64,000 bases of DNA, taken from contig MPNC01000009.1 in assembly GCA_002238825.1 (NCBI GenBank), positions 1-64,000 on the forward strand, read 5' to 3'. The notes beneath the pieces are model-generated. The model saw only the letters and a program-made list of their open reading frames with translations, ran no database searches and was not told the DNA's origin. This document shows, piece by piece, positions 16,778 through 24,684 of this stretch (its first letter is position 1; every line of letters begins with the position of its first letter). The stretch is from SAR202 cluster bacterium bin87 (lineage in GTDB: Bacteria > Chloroflexota > Dehalococcoidia > Lucifugimonadales > UBA3495). Position numbers and translations under genes: made by a program.

Positions 16778-17533
16778 TCACTCCTCAGCTGGATCCTCCC
16801 GCGGGATGTAGCGCCTAGACGACTGCACGCCCGGCTTTCGGTACTCCTCCGGAATCCTCTTACCCAGGTACTTCTCTTTATCCTTTGGTGTGGCATCGTC
16901 ACCGATGAACCCCCACCTGTTTTTAGTGGGGCCCGAGTAATCGGGAAAGTGCTCCGGCGTACCTGGCAACCATTTGGTAGGCTGATAAACGCCCTTTACT
17001 ATGTTGTTGACCACGCCAAGCACCAAACGGCGTTTCTCGGCCCGCTCTATGTCGAGGTGCCACACGCCTCGGGTCGCATCATAAAACCCGAGTTTTTGCC
17101 ACCGGTGGTTGATAGTAAAAGCAAGCAATGGTTCGTCCACCTCAAAATCCACCGCGTTGTGGTCGGCTATGATCTCATCAGCGTGACGGCATCCCCGCAA
17201 GTGGTTCTGATAACCACCTTGCTTGTTGGTCAATCCTTGGTAGCAGTCCATCAGGGCACCTTCTACCTCAAGAGCCGTATGCTCGGTCATGCCGTGCCGG
17301 TGGATGATGTGACCGACCGAAAGTCCCGCAAACTGTATTTGTGCAATCCTTTCCTGGGTGGAACCGGGCCCGTAGTCCTCCGGGTCGTATTCAACCCCTC
17401 GGGCGTGGTGAAAGACTCGGTCTCCTTGTCCCTTCCCCACGTAGAACGTTTGGCCATTGCGGGGGTCAATCAGCCGGTAGACATAGTAGTCCAGTCGCCG
17501 GACCACCTCACCCGGAAATTGTTCTGTACTCAC
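16778..17533 (-). CDS. GIY-YIG nuclease, LEM3-like
   Basis: A 251-residue protein whose N-terminus has the GIY-YIG hallmarks: YYVYRLIDP (GIY strand) and TFYVGKGQGDRVFHHA (YIG strand), followed by a helical segment with a conserved Glu (ALEVEGALMD). The layout matches LEM-3-like nucleases found in phages and mobile elements. A central WQKLGFYDATRGVWHLD region may be a DNA-recognition domain. The ATG at 17533 is in a good context. It is convergent with the truncated HNH-Excalibur gene. DNA cleavage is inferred from motifs. Confidence 0.8.
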   Translation of the reverse strand: MSTEQFPGEVVRRLDYYVYRLIDPRNGQTFYVGKGQGDRVFHHARGVEYDPEDYGPGSTQERIAQIQFAGLSVGHIIHRHGMTEHTALEVEGALMDCYQGLTNKQGGYQNHLRGCRHADEIIADHNAVDFEVDEPLLAFTINHRWQKLGFYDATRGVWHLDIERAEKRRLVLGVVNNIVKGVYQPTKWLPGTPEHFPDYSGPTKNRWGFIGDDATPKDKEKYLGKRIPEEYRKPGVQSSRRYIPREDPAEE

Positions 17534-17663
17534 CTTCTTCTCCTGAACAGATCGGCCACGGCCCTAGAGTATCGGACGAATCTCTATCACATCACGCCAA
17601 CTTTCGTCGAATTGCAGCAATCCGATCCGAACTGCTTCCATGACGGCTTCCAAAGAGTAATGA

Positions 17664-17840
17664 CCACGACACGGCAACCGACGGCACCTTCCAGTAGTAC
17701 ATTCGGGCTCCTGCGGCGCCGCCCAGGCAGCGGGAGATCACTGCGTACAGGCCAGCAAGGGCGGCGGCAGGGGCTTCCCGAAGTGGATGGTCCCAAGCGC
17801 AAGGGATGGCGACGGCGACGGTGTGGTCTGCGAAAGGTAA
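17664..17840 (+). pseudogene. Excalibur-domain remnant
   Basis: The frame from 17664 (just after a stop) to the TAA at 17838-17840 reads [14 protein letters not shown], then [22 protein letters not shown]. This is clearly paralogous to the Excalibur tail of the gene at 16216-16719. There is no start or upstream domain, so it is a remnant. About 1.1 kb separates the two tails, with the GIY-YIG gene between them. Confidence 0.65.
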
Positions 17841-18244
17841 ACGCCTCACATGCGTTGGGCCACACTGAAGAAGCGCCGCATTTCTGCGGCACTTCCGAAC
17901 TACACGACGACGCTCAGCATCACTCATTGGCGCGAGCCATCCAGTCGCCGTTGGTCCCAGGCCGCAACACGACTGTGCAGTATCAACGTAAGCCACGACG
18001 TCGGTAGTCCGTAGTACCTGCAACCCGACTGCAACCACGATGCGACCGTCGCTGACGAACGGCGACGTGGGCCACCCCAAAATGGGGCAGCCAATTTCGT
18101 TTCTGACGGGTGCACGGTAGGCCGAGTACGCGGCACTTCACCCGTCGATCACGCGGCCCGCGCCCAACTCGGAGAGGCAAAGGCGACGATCCCAGCCCGG
18201 GCATAGGTTGACTGCAACAAATGGCGCGGCCTCTCCCCTACGAC
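17841..18244. other. gene-free stretch
   Basis: No convincing gene or RNA was seen between the Excalibur remnant and the small leader-like frame at 18245. A short GCCAATTTCGTTTC near 18090 resembles the start of the structured repeat family but has no matching hairpin. Confidence 0.4.
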
Positions 18245-18292
18245 ATGGATCATGCCAAACTGAAAGGCAGCAGAGAACGATGCGAACTCGCA

Positions 18293-18320
18293 GGGCGACT
18301 CGGTTGAGTCGCCCTTTTTT
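18293..18320 (+). terminator. Rho-independent terminator or attenuator
   Basis: A perfect 8-bp stem GGGCGACT 18293-18300 / AGTCGCCC 18307-18314 with a 6-base loop and a T6 tract 18315-18320. No gene ends before it. A 20-codon frame beginning ATG at 18245 ends with TGA inside the loop (18305-18307), an arrangement like a leader peptide and attenuator upstream of 18576. Confidence 0.75.
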
Positions 18321-18575
18321 CGTGCCCGCAAATTCACGGGCCAGCGAAAGAAGCCCCACGAGGCACCCAGGAACGTGTCGTCACGGCAAACCTCTGAACG
18401 CAACAACCAGATGCGCCGAGAACCTCAGCATCATCGCAATTGCCGATTGAACCCGTCTCGTCTCCGGCAATTCGACATTTGCCAGTCCAACGCACTCGGA
18501 AGCCAAAGTTCCGGATGAGACATCAAGCACTGGGCGCTGAGCGTGCCATTTCGGGTTTTCAACCAAGGAGATCCA

Positions 18576-19058
18576 ATGACCCCCTACATCAACCCGCTGG
18601 GATTCATCGACCGACGCACCCAGAGGGGCGTGCGTTTCCTGCTCACTGATCCCGACGATGCCCGCATCCTCAAATCAGGAACTCCGGTTACCGTCACGCA
18701 ACCCTCCAGCGAGCGACTTGCGCTCGCCAAAATACGCGGAGAGATTGTCGCCGTAGGCTACGTGACCGCCACCTTTACAATTGTGGAAACCGTTCTTGAC
18801 CCAGAGTGGCCCGAGAGCGAGGAAACCGTGCGGGAAAAAACTCCCGTGTACCTCGCCAGGAAGGAATCTTTCGAGCCCGACCCCAGCAGAATGCTCACCC
18901 CAGAGCAGGCGGAGAGGATATGGAAGCTGTCTCGTGAGTACAACAACATCCTCCGAAACGAACGGAGCGACGACGATAAACCCACGAACTCGCCCCGTGG
19001 CTGGCCCCCAACCCAGGTTGATGGCCGTGGTCCGTTTCCTCAGCAACTTGACGAATAA
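18576..19058 (+). CDS. hypothetical protein upstream of recombinase-tail gene
   Basis: A 160-residue protein that is not recognised. The central part (GTPVTVTQPSSERLALAKI, EIVAVGYVTATFTIVET) is beta-rich. The C-terminal third is charged and then Pro/Gly-rich. AAGGAG at 18565-18570 fixes the ATG at 18576. It lies 45 bases before the stand-alone recombinase-tail gene, and the pair ends in a strong terminator at 19818, so they form an operon. A role in element excision or control is possible but unproven. Confidence 0.65.
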   Translation: MTPYINPLGFIDRRTQRGVRFLLTDPDDARILKSGTPVTVTQPSSERLALAKIRGEIVAVGYVTATFTIVETVLDPEWPESEETVREKTPVYLARKESFEPDPSRMLTPEQAERIWKLSREYNNILRNERSDDDKPTNSPRGWPPTQVDGRGPFPQQLDE

Positions 19059-19103
19059 GACCCATTCTGAAAAACTACCCGCACCCGGTGAGAAGAGATC
19101 AAA

Positions 19104-19793
19104 ATGACCACCAAGGGAAAATCCACTCAGCAGGACTCTATCCTGAACGAAATCGTCCATTGCGCGTTCTGCGGAACCAACATGGTTCTGGATGGCGCCC
19201 TCTACATCTGCCCCTGGAAAAGCCTCGGCACAGGGGTCAATTGTTACTCGGCTTCCGTCGACGCCAAGCGCCTGGCCCTCAACCTGATGACCATCCTGGT
19301 CAACCGGGTGTTGACACCCGACACGTTGGCCGAGATCGTAGAGCGCATCCAGCGGAGCGCCAATGACAACCTGCGTAACCAGCAGAACAGGCTCGACGAC
19401 ACGGAATCGAAAATCGAGGAACTGAACCGCCGGAAGCTGGACATTCTGACCGACGTCGAGTACGGCGAAGTCCAATTCACGGAGATAGCAGACACTCTCG
19501 AAGCCATCGAGGCCGCCAGAGCCGGTTTAGCCTACGAGTCCTCAGTTTCACAGGAGGAAATCGACAAGTTGCAGTTCATCGGCGACCAGGAGGCCATCCA
19601 GTCGGTGGCACTGGACGTCGGCACCTACACCGAGTTCGCGGACCCGGAACTTGCCAGGCAACTGGCCGAAACGTTCCTCAAAGACATCCAAATCGGGGAT
19701 TCGACCGTCACCGTCAGCTACACGCATCCCATTCCGGGACCCGAGAGTGGCGAGCTCATCACGTCGGAAACCTTCCCCTTGCAGTTGGTCTGA
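19104..19793 (+). CDS. stand-alone serine-recombinase C-terminal domain
   Basis: A 229-residue protein with a zinc ribbon (C20-x2-C23, C36, C47) directly followed by the helix ALNLMTILVNRVL, a long charged coiled coil (residues about 80-160) and a C-terminal strand region ending FLKDIQIGDSTVTVSY, IPGPESGEL. This order is that of the C-terminal half of large serine recombinases. The tail resembles FIKRVDVTEGVATVFF, PLPGTKETPSG of the recombinase at 20921. There is no resolvase catalytic domain. It may be a split or remnant integrase, or a partner that modulates the integrase through coiled-coil contact, like a directionality factor. It ends at the terminator 19818-19848. Confidence 0.75.
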   Translation: MTTKGKSTQQDSILNEIVHCAFCGTNMVLDGALYICPWKSLGTGVNCYSASVDAKRLALNLMTILVNRVLTPDTLAEIVERIQRSANDNLRNQQNRLDDTESKIEELNRRKLDILTDVEYGEVQFTEIADTLEAIEAARAGLAYESSVSQEEIDKLQFIGDQEAIQSVALDVGTYTEFADPELARQLAETFLKDIQIGDSTVTVSYTHPIPGPESGELITSETFPLQLV

Positions 19794-19814
19794 CGAACAG
19801 AGCGCCTGAACCAC

Positions 19815-19848
19815 AAAGGCCGGCCGTTGAAAGCGGCCGGCCTTTTTT
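19815..19848 (+). terminator. strong Rho-independent terminator
   Basis: A 9-bp stem GGCCGGCCG 19818-19826 / CGGCCGGCC 19834-19842 with a 7-base loop and T6 at 19843-19848; the A-run at 19815-19817 extends the stem. It closes the 18576-19793 operon. Confidence 0.9.
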
Positions 19849-19999
19849 GACAGAACTTCACGCCCACCGCAAGGTGTGCATTCCCGCCGCGGACCTGAAA
19901 AGCAAGGGAGCATGTCCCTCCGCGGGAGCTGGACAAACAGGAGCCCAGCACGGCGGGTGACCCACCGCGGCACGTCTTGCCGCCAGTCACCAGCGCCGT

Positions 20000-20305
20000 T
20001 CAATCATCGGTGGCAACCGGGTCGCAATCTTCGGCGTCCTGCCGGTCGGCGGCGCTCTGTGCTGACCGAGCATGAAACTCCCTGGCGGCAGCGGGCATTC
20101 GTTCCCAGCCCACGTCCAGGCCAACCTCTTCGCCCGTATCTGCCCCAGGTCGCCTGACCTCCCGGCTCATCTGCATCAACCGGTCAGCGATCAGCTTGTG
20201 GAGCGCTGCACTCATGTCCTCTGGCATAGCATAATTGCTGCGCCCATTCTCTTCTGAATTTCGTCCTGCCTGCTGCGGCGGACCCTTGCCTGATTCTGTT
20301 GACAT
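20000..20305 (-). CDS. small hypothetical protein divergent from XRE regulator
   Basis: A 101-residue acidic, Met/Ala-rich frame, with a helical middle (MSAALHKLIADRLMQMSREV) and a disordered tail ending DPVATDD. It is divergent from the XRE gene at 20427 over a 121-base control region, a place where excision or transfer genes are often found in integrative elements. No domain was recognised and coding status is moderate. Confidence 0.45.
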   Translation of the reverse strand: MSTESGKGPPQQAGRNSEENGRSNYAMPEDMSAALHKLIADRLMQMSREVRRPGADTGEEVGLDVGWERMPAAAREFHARSAQSAADRQDAEDCDPVATDD

Positions 20306-20426
20306 CCGATATACTGACTTTACCGATCTTGTCGGCGCTTGAAGATTTTCAGCAATTGCTGTGGGCTAAGTATAGCAGATTTTAGCGACAATCAATCGCC
20401 CGATTCACGGAGGGAAATGCACCGCC
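20306..20426. promoter_or_regulatory. divergent control region of the XRE gene
   Basis: The AT-rich stretch between two divergent genes holds the perfect palindrome AGCAATTGCT at 20351-20360 and a minus-strand TATACT (20374 to 20369). A TTGACA at 20299-20304 overlaps the minus-strand gene start. These fit an operator region for the adjacent HTH protein. GGAGGG at 20409-20414 precedes ATG 20427 at a long spacing. Confidence 0.45.
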
Positions 20427-20900
20427 ATGATAGAACAAACGAGCGGACACAGTCAACGGCGCGATGACACCGAAAACGACGATGGAGAAAACCCAAAGCC
20501 GGAAACCATCGGCGAGTTGTTGAAACTACTGCGTGGCGACCGCACCTTGCGGCGAGTCGAAACCGACACCGGAATTTCGAATTCGTACCTGAGCAACCTC
20601 GAAATGGGGCGTAAGCAGCCCGGCATCAAATCCCTCTCGAAACTGGCCTCTTACTATGACGTGCCTCTGAACGGGCTGCTGTACAAAGCCGGACTTCCCT
20701 ACGACTACCGGGCCGCGAATCGACACGAAGTGCTCACCAACCCACGGGCAAACCAAGATGAAATTCTACGCAGCTACGAATTCGTGCTGACCGATCCGCA
20801 TCTGGCCCTGTATGAAAAGCCGGCGGAAGCCCCTCCGGTCGATACTCAGAAGTTCGTGGTCAAACTGTACGAGCACTACACGGGCAAGAAATTGCTGTAA
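20427..20900 (+). CDS. XRE-family transcriptional regulator
   Basis: A 157-residue protein. The HTH_3 domain spans about residues 30-90: IGELLKLLRGDRTLRRVE, GISNSYLSNLEMGRKQPGIKS with the recognition helix, then LSKLASYYDVPLNGLLYKAG. An acidic N-terminal tail and a helical C-terminal region (NQDEILRSYEFVLTDP) flank it. It lies 20 bases upstream of the serine recombinase on the same strand, so it is the likely repressor of the integration module, acting at the divergent region before it. HTH identity is secure; target and role are inferred from position. Confidence 0.88.
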   Translation: MIEQTSGHSQRRDDTENDDGENPKPETIGELLKLLRGDRTLRRVETDTGISNSYLSNLEMGRKQPGIKSLSKLASYYDVPLNGLLYKAGLPYDYRAANRHEVLTNPRANQDEILRSYEFVLTDPHLALYEKPAEAPPVDTQKFVVKLYEHYTGKKLL

Positions 20901-20920
20901 TCAATGCCAAGGAGCCCCAT

Positions 20921-22759
20921 ATGCCCGCCAAGGAAAAAACCAACCTTGCCTACTCGTACTCGCGAAAGTCCGGCCCTGGCCGGAACCAACTTTCGCTCTC
21001 TGGACAGCACAGGGATGAGTTGCTGTACATGGAACGAAATGGATTGGTCGAACTTGAACACTTCGAGGACATCGGAACAGGCCTCGACACCGACGACAGA
21101 GACGGTTTCCTCAGGATGATCGCGAAGGCCCTAGACCCTGCGAACAGAGCTTCGCACCTGGTCTTCTACGACCTGTCCAGGTTCACCCGAAGCAAGATCG
21201 ACCCGCATGTCTACCTCGAATTGTTCGACGAGCACGACATCACCGTCCATACCGTGATGGACGGTGAACGCTCCGAGACTGACGACATCGCTTGGGACAT
21301 CAAGTTCTCGCTCAACCATGGTCAATCCAGAATGATCTCTCTTCTCTCCATGAGGGGTAAGCGGGACGCCATCGAGGCCGGTTTCGCCCCCAGCTCGAAA
21401 ATCCCTTACGGATACAAGCGCGGTTGGGTGACCTCGGGACAAAGCCAGAGTCCCATCTACGTGCCGCACGAAGTTCACGCCGAGCACGTCAAAATGATGT
21501 TCCAGATGAGAGACGAAGGCAGCACCACCGGCGACATCATCATGGAACTCTACCGACGGGAAATCCCGAGCCCAAAGGGCCACCCCATATGGCCAAAAGC
21601 CTCCGTAATTAGGATCTTGCGCAACCGCGCATACCTAGGGGAAGCGGAATTCTTCAAAACGTCCAGGTCGAAGTTCCCCAGAAACCGCCGGCAATTCGAG
21701 CAAACCACGACCGAAGGTGCCCACGAACCCTTGGTCGAACCAGAACGTTTCAAGCGTGTGCAGAAATCAATAGATGATGCTGGCCGGCACGGAACAGCTT
21801 CGCCGAGGTCCCACGACAGTCCCAATCCGCTTAGCGAACGGATCAAGTGCACAACCTGTCACACCGACCCTGGCACCACTCCTCCCAACATGATCGTGAA
21901 GAACAGCAAAAACGGCAAGAAGCTGACCTGCAGCAGAAAGAAAAACAACGGCGTGGCGTTCTGCCAGTCAAAAGACGTCCCGTTGGATCCTTTCCTGAAC
22001 CTCATCGTAAGCGCCCTTCTCGAGAGGGCCATCACCAGAGAGGTCATGGAAGACCAGATCGAGCACATCAAAGTGAACAGCGCCCAGTTGGTCTCCGAGG
22101 AGAAGGAACGCCAGGCCGCCATCAAGAAACGCACCAAGGCAATCGAAAGAGAAGAAGCCAGCCTGGCCAAGACCATTGGCAGCTACAAGGATACTCATCC
22201 AACGGCGACTGCCCGTCTCATGGACGACCTGGAGAAACTGGGACTGGAGAAAGCGGACCTCGAAGCCCAAAGACGCGACCTAGACGATGAGGTTTCGGAA
22301 ACCATCACATTTGCCACCGAGCCTGAAGCGGTCATCGAAGCCGCGCTGGATCTGAGGACCTACCTGGAAGCTGACGACCCATCCACGGCGAAGAAGTTCC
22401 TGAAGGGATTTATCAAGCGAGTGGACGTCACCGAGGGGGTCGCCACCGTTTTCTTCGGCTTTCCACTACCGGGCACGAAGGAAACTCCGTCCGGACACTC
22501 GGCTACGTTATCGTTGGACGATGACGAAATTCTTTTGGACAACCGTATCCCCGCTTTCGCGGGAACCCAGAATGGCGCTATTCACAACGGACTATGGATT
22601 CCAGCTCTCGCCGGAATGACGGTTGGGGATCCTCCACAATCATATGACCCTGGTTCCAGGAACAGTCGAGCTATTATGGATTCAAGCCACCGGATGCCCG
22701 CTTTTGACGGATGCCGCAGTCCGATGGACGGATTGGGCGCTCCCCCAGGTTTGAGATAG
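20921..22759 (+). CDS. large serine recombinase (element integrase)
   Basis: A 612-residue protein. The resolvase domain has nucleophile Ser17 in YSRKSG and the conserved arginines in VFYDLSRFTRS. The recombinase domain follows (PYGYKRGW, SVIRILRNRAYLGEAEF), then a zinc ribbon (CTTC, TCSRKK, FCQSK), a long coiled coil and a beta tail ending FGFPLPGTKE. The last 75 or so residues (from about 22537) are encoded by an interspersed repeat, IPAFAGT and WIPALAGM, so the natural C-terminus was probably fused to target DNA at integration. AAGGAG 20909-20914 sets the start. It would insert and excise the accessory element. Function is secure by family. Confidence 0.93.
   Translation: MPAKEKTNLAYSYSRKSGPGRNQLSLSGQHRDELLYMERNGLVELEHFEDIGTGLDTDDRDGFLRMIAKALDPANRASHLVFYDLSRFTRSKIDPHVYLELFDEHDITVHTVMDGERSETDDIAWDIKFSLNHGQSRMISLLSMRGKRDAIEAGFAPSSKIPYGYKRGWVTSGQSQSPIYVPHEVHAEHVKMMFQMRDEGSTTGDIIMELYRREIPSPKGHPIWPKASVIRILRNRAYLGEAEFFKTSRSKFPRNRRQFEQTTTEGAHEPLVEPERFKRVQKSIDDAGRHGTASPRSHDSPNPLSERIKCTTCHTDPGTTPPNMIVKNSKNGKKLTCSRKKNNGVAFCQSKDVPLDPFLNLIVSALLERAITREVMEDQIEHIKVNSAQLVSEEKERQAAIKKRTKAIEREEASLAKTIGSYKDTHPTATARLMDDLEKLGLEKADLEAQRRDLDDEVSETITFATEPEAVIEAALDLRTYLEADDPSTAKKFLKGFIKRVDVTEGVATVFFGFPLPGTKETPSGHSATLSLDDDEILLDNRIPAFAGTQNGAIHNGLWIPALAGMTVGDPPQSYDPGSRNSRAIMDSSHRMPAFDGCRSPMDGLGAPPGLR
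22544..22620. repeat. 77-bp interspersed palindromic repeat
   Basis: This is homologous, in inverse orientation, to 50270-50346, and both are 77 bases long. Ends of type CCGCTTTCGCGGGAA and TTCCAGCTCTCGCCGGAAT form inverted arms. It sits inside the 3' end of the recombinase frame and may mark the junction with chromosomal DNA. Confidence 0.7.
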
Positions 22760-22763
22760 TTTC

Positions 22764-23222
22764 TTACTCCTCGTCCTCTTTCCAGGAGATGAAACGGCCG
22801 GGGGAAATGATGATCAGGGTCAAGCGTTCGTCGGCCAGAAGTTCCGCGGCGAACTCGGCGCCTCGCTCATCGCCCTCGTAGAGGACGCACGTCCGGCGCA
22901 CCATGTCGTCCAGCCCGCTGTCGGTGATGGTGGCCGTGCCCTCCACCGTCACAAAGGAATAGGGGTGATCCGGGGTGCAGACGCACAGGGAGACGGTGGA
23001 ATTGCGGCGAATGTTACGCACCTTGACCGCCGATCGGTCGGCCATCACCAACGCCTGACCGTTATCCCAAAGGAACCAGACCGGCGCCACGTGGGGAGTG
23101 CCGGTGGGCCGCATGGTGACCAACTGCGCCGTTCGGGGCTGGGATAGAAATTCATCCACCTCTGCCGTGTTCAGTGTTCCCAAGGTATTTCCTCCTGCAT
23201 CCTCTCGCGACCACGATGCCAT
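22764..23222 (-). CDS. pyridoxamine 5'-phosphate oxidase-fold protein
   Basis: A 152-residue split-barrel flavin/F420-binding protein of the PPOX superfamily: LSQPRTAQLVTMRPTGTPH, VAPVWFLWDNGQALVMADR, KVRNIRRNSTVSLCV and YSFVTVEGTATI are the typical strand blocks. It would bind FMN or F420 and act on small substrates, but the substrate is unknown. It is encoded convergently with the recombinase, 4 bases away, and is probably the first chromosomal gene after the element. ATG 23222 is used; a later start at LNTAEVDEFL is conceivable. Confidence 0.88.
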   Translation of the reverse strand: MASWSREDAGGNTLGTLNTAEVDEFLSQPRTAQLVTMRPTGTPHVAPVWFLWDNGQALVMADRSAVKVRNIRRNSTVSLCVCTPDHPYSFVTVEGTATITDSGLDDMVRRTCVLYEGDERGAEFAAELLADERLTLIIISPGRFISWKEDEE

Positions 23223-23538
23223 TCATCAATATACCGAGACCATGTTAGCGCAAATGCAGCCGGTGGCGGGTTTTTGGTAACGGGCCGCCGTTGGAACTCC
23301 GGCGCCGGATGGGGACCGGCTCGACGCCCGGGTCATGGCAGCACCACGCGATCTGACATCGGTGTGATCCGGATTGGCGGGCGAAACCAACATCGCAGCC
23401 GCCCGGCGTCGCCGCGCCACTCAACCATCATGTCCTCTGGGCTGGATCGGCGCTGTCTACAAAGACATGCCTGCAAATAATCGAAATGCCCTGCGGACCG
23501 GGTCACGGTTGCTGAGGGTGGGCGTACCGGAATTTGGA
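23223..23538. other. gene-free stretch
   Basis: No gene, RNA or repeat was recognised between the PPOX-fold gene and the nucleotidyltransferase-HEPN gene. Confidence 0.4.
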
Positions 23539-24411
23539 TTACCCTTGCGTCACGTCCGCCTCGCTGGTGCCGGTCAGTTCGTAGGATCGGTTGATGAACG
23601 TCCCGACGGCCAGGTTTATCTCCTCGCGGAAACGGTCTCTATCGACGTCGTTCATACGGAATGCGGTACCGCTGTACCGGTAGTTTACGGCGTAGAGGGT
23701 GAGCCAGTTGTCCGGCCCCCCGGCGTAGCCGGCGTTGGGAAACGAGGTGTAGTTGATCAGCAATCGCAGCTGCGCCGCCGCCAGCGTGTTGGCCTCTGCG
23801 GGGTCGCCGAGGATTTGGCTGGCGACCTCGCGCAGGTCATGTACCGCGCGGTATTCCAGGCCGGCCGCCGACAGCCAAGCCTTGATGGCATTCTCCACGG
23901 CCTGCTGGGCGTGGAAGCCGTACATCTCCTGGTCACTGTCGTCAAAGTCGACCAAGCGATTAAATGCTCGCATGTGGCGGTACGCCGCCTGGAGCCGTTC
24001 TTTCACGTCCGGCCAACTGTCGGGATATCCGTCCTCGTAGGCTCCGGAAAGGTCCAGGTTCTCGTCGCTCATTAATACTCCGTCCCGCATTGCCTGCGCG
24101 GCCACGTGGTTTTTGGCGCGGCGGCAGTAGTTGAACGTCCGCGCATCCATGGTGACCACGTCCACGCGGAGGCGCGGCGGATGGTCGCGGAAGTACTCGC
24201 GGGCAACTCTGGTGGCCAGACCCCTGCCAGCCGACGGGCCGGACTCGGATATGATCAGCAGATCAACGTCGGAGTTCGGACGATGATCGCCCCGGGCCCG
24301 GGAGCCGAACAATATCACCGTGTCCGGCGCGACCGCGGACTGTACCGCCCGGGCGACTTCAACGCCAATCCGGTCGGGGGCGCTTACCTGGCCAATGGCG
24401 CGTTCCATCAT
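23539..24411 (-). CDS. fused nucleotidyltransferase-HEPN protein
   Basis: A 290-residue protein. The N-terminal minimal nucleotidyltransferase (MNT) domain has GSRARGDHRPNSDVDLL at residues 36-52 with D48 and D50, and a third acid in RLRVDVV. The C-terminal HEPN domain (from about residue 130) has FHAQQAVENAIKAWL and HDLREVASQI, typical of the COG2250-type. MNT and HEPN usually occur as separate antitoxin and toxin genes in which MNT modifies HEPN; here both are in one chain. It may be an autoregulated toxin-antitoxin or a nucleotidyltransferase of other use. It is a single gene with no partner nearby. Confidence 0.88.
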   Translation of the reverse strand: MMERAIGQVSAPDRIGVEVARAVQSAVAPDTVILFGSRARGDHRPNSDVDLLIISESGPSAGRGLATRVAREYFRDHPPRLRVDVVTMDARTFNYCRRAKNHVAAQAMRDGVLMSDENLDLSGAYEDGYPDSWPDVKERLQAAYRHMRAFNRLVDFDDSDQEMYGFHAQQAVENAIKAWLSAAGLEYRAVHDLREVASQILGDPAEANTLAAAQLRLLINYTSFPNAGYAGGPDNWLTLYAVNYRYSGTAFRMNDVDRDRFREEINLAVGTFINRSYELTGTSEADVTQG

Positions 24412-24501
24412 TTGATCATTTCCAAAGGAATGAGGTGGTCCGTCCGTCGCGATTTGGGGGCTCCGTGTGCTGATTCGTACCCAGCCTGGCGGCAGGGAAA
24501 T

Positions 24502-24600
24502 GTCAGAATCAGGATTTGCCGGATTTACGGATTAGCAGGATTAGGAGCGCCCTGCACCAAACCGTCTCAATCCGTGAATCCTGATAATCCTGATTCTGAC
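24502..24600. repeat. 99-bp palindromic repeat, copy 1
   Basis: GTCAGAATCAGGATT at 24502-24516 is the exact inverse complement of the last 15 bases, AATCCTGATTCTGAC (24586-24600). It is homologous to 29429-29529, including about 20 bases of left flank with TACCCAG. It lies in the 272-base gap before the asparaginase-like gene. Confidence 0.8.
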
Positions 24601-24684
24601 AGTCTCTCCGAAGCGGGCACGCGTGAGGCTCGGTACGGACTCGATTCTAGCACCGGGACCGCGCACGGATCGGGCTCGATGCCA

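Noticed and set aside
16949-18007. 352-codon plus-strand frame opposite the GIY-YIG gene
   Set aside because: Antisense of the GIY-YIG protein, whose motifs are convincing; it also runs through the Excalibur remnant in the wrong frame.
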